Assembly: GCA_024278775.1 (NCBI GenBank)
Contig: JAJRSP010000007.1
Coordinates: 1-19,798, forward strand
Reading direction: 5' to 3'
Length of the DNA: 19,798 bases
Source: Planctomycetota bacterium
Lineage (GTDB): Bacteria; Planctomycetota; Phycisphaerae; UBA1845
Notes under the pieces: model-generated
Database searches by the model: none
Told to the model about the DNA's origin: nothing
The model's input: only the letters and a program-made list of their open reading frames with translations
Translations under genes and position numbers: made by a program
Shown here: positions 16,183 to 19,798 of the stretch, piece by piece
Layout of the letters: every line of letters starts with the position of its first letter
How positions within the stretch are numbered: position 1 is the first letter of the stretch

Positions 16183-18912
16183 TTAGCCCCGGTGACCTCT
16201 GGCTTGGCTGCTCTTGTTCACGAATTCCGCGTCCAGGACCTTCTCGATGCGCTGCTTCGCTTCATCGAGGTGTGCGAGCGTGTAAACGTCCAGCTTGTCG
16301 CGCGAAAGGTCGAGCGCGACCTCGATGTCGTCGTGAATGTCCTTGAGCGTCATGCGTACGATCGAGTATGCATCCGCGTTGAGGCCTCGACTCGGGCCAG
16401 CCAGGTGTATGTTGATCAGCCGGCTGAGGTAGGCACGCTGGAGATTGCGTCTGGTGCTCGAAATCCTCGGCTTGCGATTGGTGTACCTGCCGGATGGTGC
16501 GCCGTCGAGTTCTGTCCAGATCGCTTTCGTGACCGTGTTGAACAGCTCGGGCACGGTCATGGCGTCCTCATCGGCGGGCACTTTCAGCTCTCCGTCGTAG
16601 ATTCGGTTGATGACCATCGGGTTGATGAGAATCGTCAACACGCGCGACTGCATGCCGAGGATGCGATCATGAACGTCGTAGGAAACGTCGAAGTTCATCT
16701 GGTCGCTGTCCCAGTGAATGAATCGCCCGGCGGCCAGCTTGTTTAGCAAGTCCGGTGAAAAGTCGTAGTATTCGTCGCTGAAAACGGTGTCAGTCAGAAA
16801 GCTCAGTGCTTCACGCTGTTTGGCGACCGGCACGATTTCGATGGGCGGTTTGGCGTTGGGGTCGCCCTTGTGGTGACGGTGGACGACCTGTCCGCCGACC
16901 AGGCGGGCGGCGATGCGGGCGCTGAAGCCGTATTCGTTGGTGACGATGTTGAACGCACGGCGCATGCGCGCGTAACTCTCGCCATCCTTGACCGCCCGAT
17001 CGGGCAGGTCTTTCAACAACCGGCGCGACAACGCCATGCGATGCTTGGCGTAGGCGATCGGATCGTCGCCGTTGTCGTAGCGGTACGTGTAGGGGTCGGG
17101 TCCGAACTCGGAAGTGTCCTCGTCGGTTCCGTAGGCCAAACCGTCCTCCGCCACGCGCGAGAGGATCGTTTTGAGCATGTCGCCTTCGGATTTCACATCG
17201 CCGCCGGACGAGAACTGACTGTAGCCATACGCGATGGCCCAATCGTCGTAGGGGCCTGTAGTTTGGGATACGAAATCACTCTGCTCAATCTCAGACTGAG
17301 CGTACTCGGCTGGGTTGTAGTCCATGATCGATCCGGTGATCGCACGGGATTCCGAACTGGGCGAGAGCACATCGCTGAGTTTCTTCCAGGAACTGCCCTT
17401 GAAGTTGTGACGAAGCCCGAGCGTGTGTCCGACCTCGTGGGCGACGATCTCCCGGATGACCTGTCCGATGAATTCCTCGGGCAGATCGCGGTTGCCGTTC
17501 TGCACGGAAAGAAGCTGGTTGAAGGCCATCTGATGCACCATGCCGCGCCCAAGATCGCAGGCGCTGTCCCGCTGATCGAAAAAGCGCGTAGGCGCGGACA
17601 TCGTCTCGGTCTCAAACATGTGCGCGCCGGCTGCGTATTCGGGCGTCAATTGTTCCATCATCGGCGTGAACTTGTATTCGGGGAATTCGCGGAAGAAGTC
17701 GTCACGCATGGGGTCGTCGTGCATGTCGAACGCCGACGGGCCCATGAGTGTGTTCTCCTGGATGTAGAAGCGGACCATCGAATCATCGAAGATGATATCC
17801 GCGTCGAGAATCTGGCCTGTGAACGGATTCACGCGTGAAGGTCCGCGTGCGAAGGCCCGGCCGCTGACAATCCAGCGGAAGAAGTTGTAGCGAATATCCT
17901 CGGGGTCGAGGTCTTTGAATTCGTTGGTGTCGGTTTGCTGGCGGACCTGAACGGCGCTCAGCAGGCCAACCTTCTCAAACGCATCGTTCCATTCAAGGAT
18001 GCCTTCGCGCACGTAGCGACGGAATTTCACCGGCACGGTCTTTTCGATGTAAAAGACGATCGGGTTCTCGACGGGTGATTCCGCGGCTTTGGGGTCTTGC
18101 TTGCGCAGGTTCCACCGATGGATGTAGCGCTTGAAGATGGTCGGATCGTTGTGGTCGGTGCTCCAGTCTTTCTGTGCGGTCATAAAGTAGCCGATGCGAT
18201 CGTCAGCCTCGCGCGGTTTGTAATCGTTCTTCGGAATTTCGGAAAGGCTGACATACACCGATGCGATCACGCCGTCCGATGCAGGCCCCTTGCCCATGTA
18301 GGCAGCGTCGACGGAAATTTCCACGTTGTGCGGGAAGGTTTTAATCGTGCTCCAGCGCGAGAGTTTGGCGTCCATGCGCCGGCTGCCGTAGGCGCTGCCC
18401 AGACCGACGAAATCCGTCTTGAGCAGGTCGCCGAGGTCGATGACCGGATCACCGCCGGGGGCTTCGGTCTTGATGTCGAGGGCTTTGACGATCGTGTCGG
18501 TGTAGGTTCTGCCGACAACGTCTTCGACGGTGCTGCCTTTGGCATCCTTGTAGCGCGTGTCGGACTCCATGAGGACGAGCTTCTTGTCGTGACGCTCCCA
18601 GTAGAGGGCGCCGCCGCCGAGCATCCAGCCGGCGTAGGTCGGCCCTTTGGAGACGGAGATGCTGAGCAGGAACGGCTTCTCGATCTTCGATTTGGGAATC
18701 CTGGCCAGCAGCGTATCTTTTTCCTTGTCGAAGTAGAGGGTGAAGAACCCCTCCTTGACTTCCATGTCCTTGACGACTTCGTCGAATTTCGGGAAGTCGT
18801 CCTTGTCTTTCTTGCCCGCGAGTGCGGACGACGGCGCGAGCATGCCGGCGAGCAGCAGGGCCATCGCCGCCCGAGCGAAATAGTTGGTCGTGTTTGTCAT
18901 TGCGTGATTCAT
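16183..18912 (-). CDS. Secreted zinc metalloprotease, DUF5118/DUF5117/Met-zincin family
   Basis: The 909-residue product has a signal peptide that probably ends at ALA (residues 30-32), so it is exported. It then follows the order known for this family: a short DUF5118 segment (~35-85), a long DUF5117 region, and a Met-zincin catalytic domain. The zinc site is HEVGHTLGLRHNF (His492, Glu493, His496, His502). The Met-turn follows as SIMDYNP (Met530). The catalytic residues are complete, so an active peptidase is likely; the substrate is unknown. The start ATG at 18910-18912 has AAAGGAA nine bases upstream. An ATG four codons later is possible. It lies 34 bases after a paralogous gene on the same strand, probably in one transcript, and is followed by an intrinsic terminator. 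Confidence 0.9.
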   Translation of the reverse strand: MNHAMTNTTNYFARAAMALLLAGMLAPSSALAGKKDKDDFPKFDEVVKDMEVKEGFFTLYFDKEKDTLLARIPKSKIEKPFLLSISVSKGPTYAGWMLGGGALYWERHDKKLVLMESDTRYKDAKGSTVEDVVGRTYTDTIVKALDIKTEAPGGDPVIDLGDLLKTDFVGLGSAYGSRRMDAKLSRWSTIKTFPHNVEISVDAAYMGKGPASDGVIASVYVSLSEIPKNDYKPREADDRIGYFMTAQKDWSTDHNDPTIFKRYIHRWNLRKQDPKAAESPVENPIVFYIEKTVPVKFRRYVREGILEWNDAFEKVGLLSAVQVRQQTDTNEFKDLDPEDIRYNFFRWIVSGRAFARGPSRVNPFTGQILDADIIFDDSMVRFYIQENTLMGPSAFDMHDDPMRDDFFREFPEYKFTPMMEQLTPEYAAGAHMFETETMSAPTRFFDQRDSACDLGRGMVHQMAFNQLLSVQNGNRDLPEEFIGQVIREIVAHEVGHTLGLRHNFKGSSWKKLSDVLSPSSESRAITGSIMDYNPAEYAQSEIEQSDFVSQTTGPYDDWAIAYGYSQFSSGGDVKSEGDMLKTILSRVAEDGLAYGTDEDTSEFGPDPYTYRYDNGDDPIAYAKHRMALSRRLLKDLPDRAVKDGESYARMRRAFNIVTNEYGFSARIAARLVGGQVVHRHHKGDPNAKPPIEIVPVAKQREALSFLTDTVFSDEYYDFSPDLLNKLAAGRFIHWDSDQMNFDVSYDVHDRILGMQSRVLTILINPMVINRIYDGELKVPADEDAMTVPELFNTVTKAIWTELDGAPSGRYTNRKPRISSTRRNLQRAYLSRLINIHLAGPSRGLNADAYSIVRMTLKDIHDDIEVALDLSRDKLDVYTLAHLDEAKQRIEKVLDAEFVNKSSQARGHRG

Positions 18913-18946
18913 ATCGAAAAATTCCTTTGAATTCCGGTTCATTGAA

Positions 18947-19798
18947 TTAGAGTTTGAAGTCGGCGTCGAGGGCCTTGTCGATCCGGGCTTTTGATTCGTC
19001 GAGGTGTGCCCGCGTGAACGCATCCAGCTTGCCGTCGCCAGCCGCGAGGAAATCGCCGAGTTGCTGGGACAGTCCCTTCAGTGTCAGCCGTGTGACCGAG
19101 TGGGCGTCTGCCGGCATGGTCCTGCCCGGTTTTTCCAGGAGGATTCCGACGAGCATGTTGAGCTGCGTTCGCTGCAGCGAGCGGCGAATGCTCGAAATGC
19201 AAGGTTTGCGGTTTGAGTAATTGCCGTTTGCAGCGCCGGTCAGCTCGGACCAGATTGCCCGTGTGACCCTGGACATCACCTCGGGGACGGTCATTGCGTC
19301 TTCGTCCGCAGGAATCTTTGATTCCGCGTCGTAGATGCGTCCCAGCGTAATCGGGTTCATCAGATGGAACAGAGGCCAATATTGTGTGGCGGCGATGCGA
19401 TCGTGCAGCGGATAGTCTCGTTTGCTGTCGAATTCATCGCTGGCCCAGTGGCGCCAATGGCCCGCGCCCAGCCTGGTGATCAGGTCGGGGTCGAAAATGA
19501 AGGCCTTGTCGCTGAAGAGGTGTTCCACGAGAAAATCCAGCGCTTCGCGCTGCTTTTTGACCGGCACGACGACCGTCGGCGGTTGCTCGTCGGGATCGCC
19601 ACGGTGGTTGCGTGTGACGTACTGTCCGCCCACGAATCGCCCGGCGAATCGCGAGACCCTGCCGTACTCGAAGAGCAACGCATCAAATGCCCGGCGCAGT
19701 CGGCTGTAGGCATCGCCGTCTTCCATCGCCCAGGAATCGATGTCTTTTTGAAGGTGCTGTACCAGTTCGATGCGGTACTTGGCGTAGGCGATGGGGTC
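18947..19798 (-). CDS. Second Met-zincin family metalloprotease, partial (5' part beyond the window)
   Basis: Only the last ~283 residues lie in the window; the frame is open to the right edge, starting at DPIAYAKYR. They align without large gaps to the C-terminal part of the neighbouring protease. About half of the residues are identical by eye, including MRRAF/LRRAF, FVGGQ/LVGGQ, KQREAL, INP/MNP, RIYD, PADEDAMTVPE, NRKPxISSxRR and AHLDE. The catalytic HExxH part is not visible here, so its activity cannot be judged. The copy ends in DADFKL and lacks the short polar tail of its neighbour. The 34-base gap and same orientation indicate a tandem duplication expressed together. Confidence 0.88.
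   Translation of the reverse strand, partial: DPIAYAKYRIELVQHLQKDIDSWAMEDGDAYSRLRRAFDALLFEYGRVSRFAGRFVGGQYVTRNHRGDPDEQPPTVVVPVKKQREALDFLVEHLFSDKAFIFDPDLITRLGAGHWRHWASDEFDSKRDYPLHDRIAATQYWPLFHLMNPITLGRIYDAESKIPADEDAMTVPEVMSRVTRAIWSELTGAANGNYSNRKPCISSIRRSLQRTQLNMLVGILLEKPGRTMPADAHSVTRLTLKGLSQQLGDFLAAGDGKLDAFTRAHLDESKARIDKALDADFKL

Noticed and set aside
16870..18930. Long plus-strand open frames (16870-17838 and 18097-18930) opposite the protease
   Set aside because: They mirror the conserved protease with HExxH and Met-turn on the minus strand, and have no domain or signal of their own.

Overview
The window looks like the chromosome of a GC-rich bacterium, most likely a planctomycete or close relative. 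The clues are a lipoprotein with a C-terminal dockerin module, tandem large secreted Met-zincin proteases, small zinc-ribbon membrane proteins, and many genes without a clear Shine-Dalgarno site. This placement is inferred from gene content and style only. I saw no rRNA, tRNA, CRISPR array, insertion sequence or prophage gene.

Region 1 (268-4882, minus strand) is a purine-nucleotide operon in the order guaB, lipoprotein, zinc-ribbon membrane protein, guaA. GuaB makes XMP from IMP and GuaA makes GMP from XMP. Two envelope-type genes of unknown function sit between them with tight spacing. The zinc-ribbon gene has no ordinary start codon for its first zinc knuckle.

Region 2 (5122-9339) holds a Kef-type cation/proton antiporter (plus strand), a free-standing tRNA-binding OB-fold protein of the MetRS-beta/Trbp111 type (minus), a divergent class I mannose-6-phosphate isomerase that starts at TTG behind a strong Shine-Dalgarno site, and a small two-helix membrane protein with a coiled coil.

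Region 3 (9395-12755, plus) is one large surface lipoprotein with its own good promoter. It has seven tryptophan-phased repeats that suggest a seven-bladed beta-propeller, a second extracellular domain, an Ig-like domain and a dockerin. It is followed by 302 bases without a gene.

Region 4 (13058-15945, minus) is the three-gene proton-translocating transhydrogenase operon pntA1-pntA2-pntB. A promoter candidate and two leader hairpins precede it. Immediately upstream, a probable intrinsic terminator closes the next operon.

Region 5 (16183 to the window end, minus) holds two tandem paralogous zinc metalloproteases of the DUF5118/DUF5117/Met-zincin type. The downstream copy is complete and the upstream one is cut by the window edge.

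Most of the window is housekeeping metabolism: GMP synthesis, NADPH supply, mannose-phosphate metabolism and ion homeostasis. The less ordinary parts are the genes inserted between guaB and guaA, the propeller-dockerin lipoprotein, the protease pair and the structured pnt leader. I did not find convincing evidence of a wholly new system.
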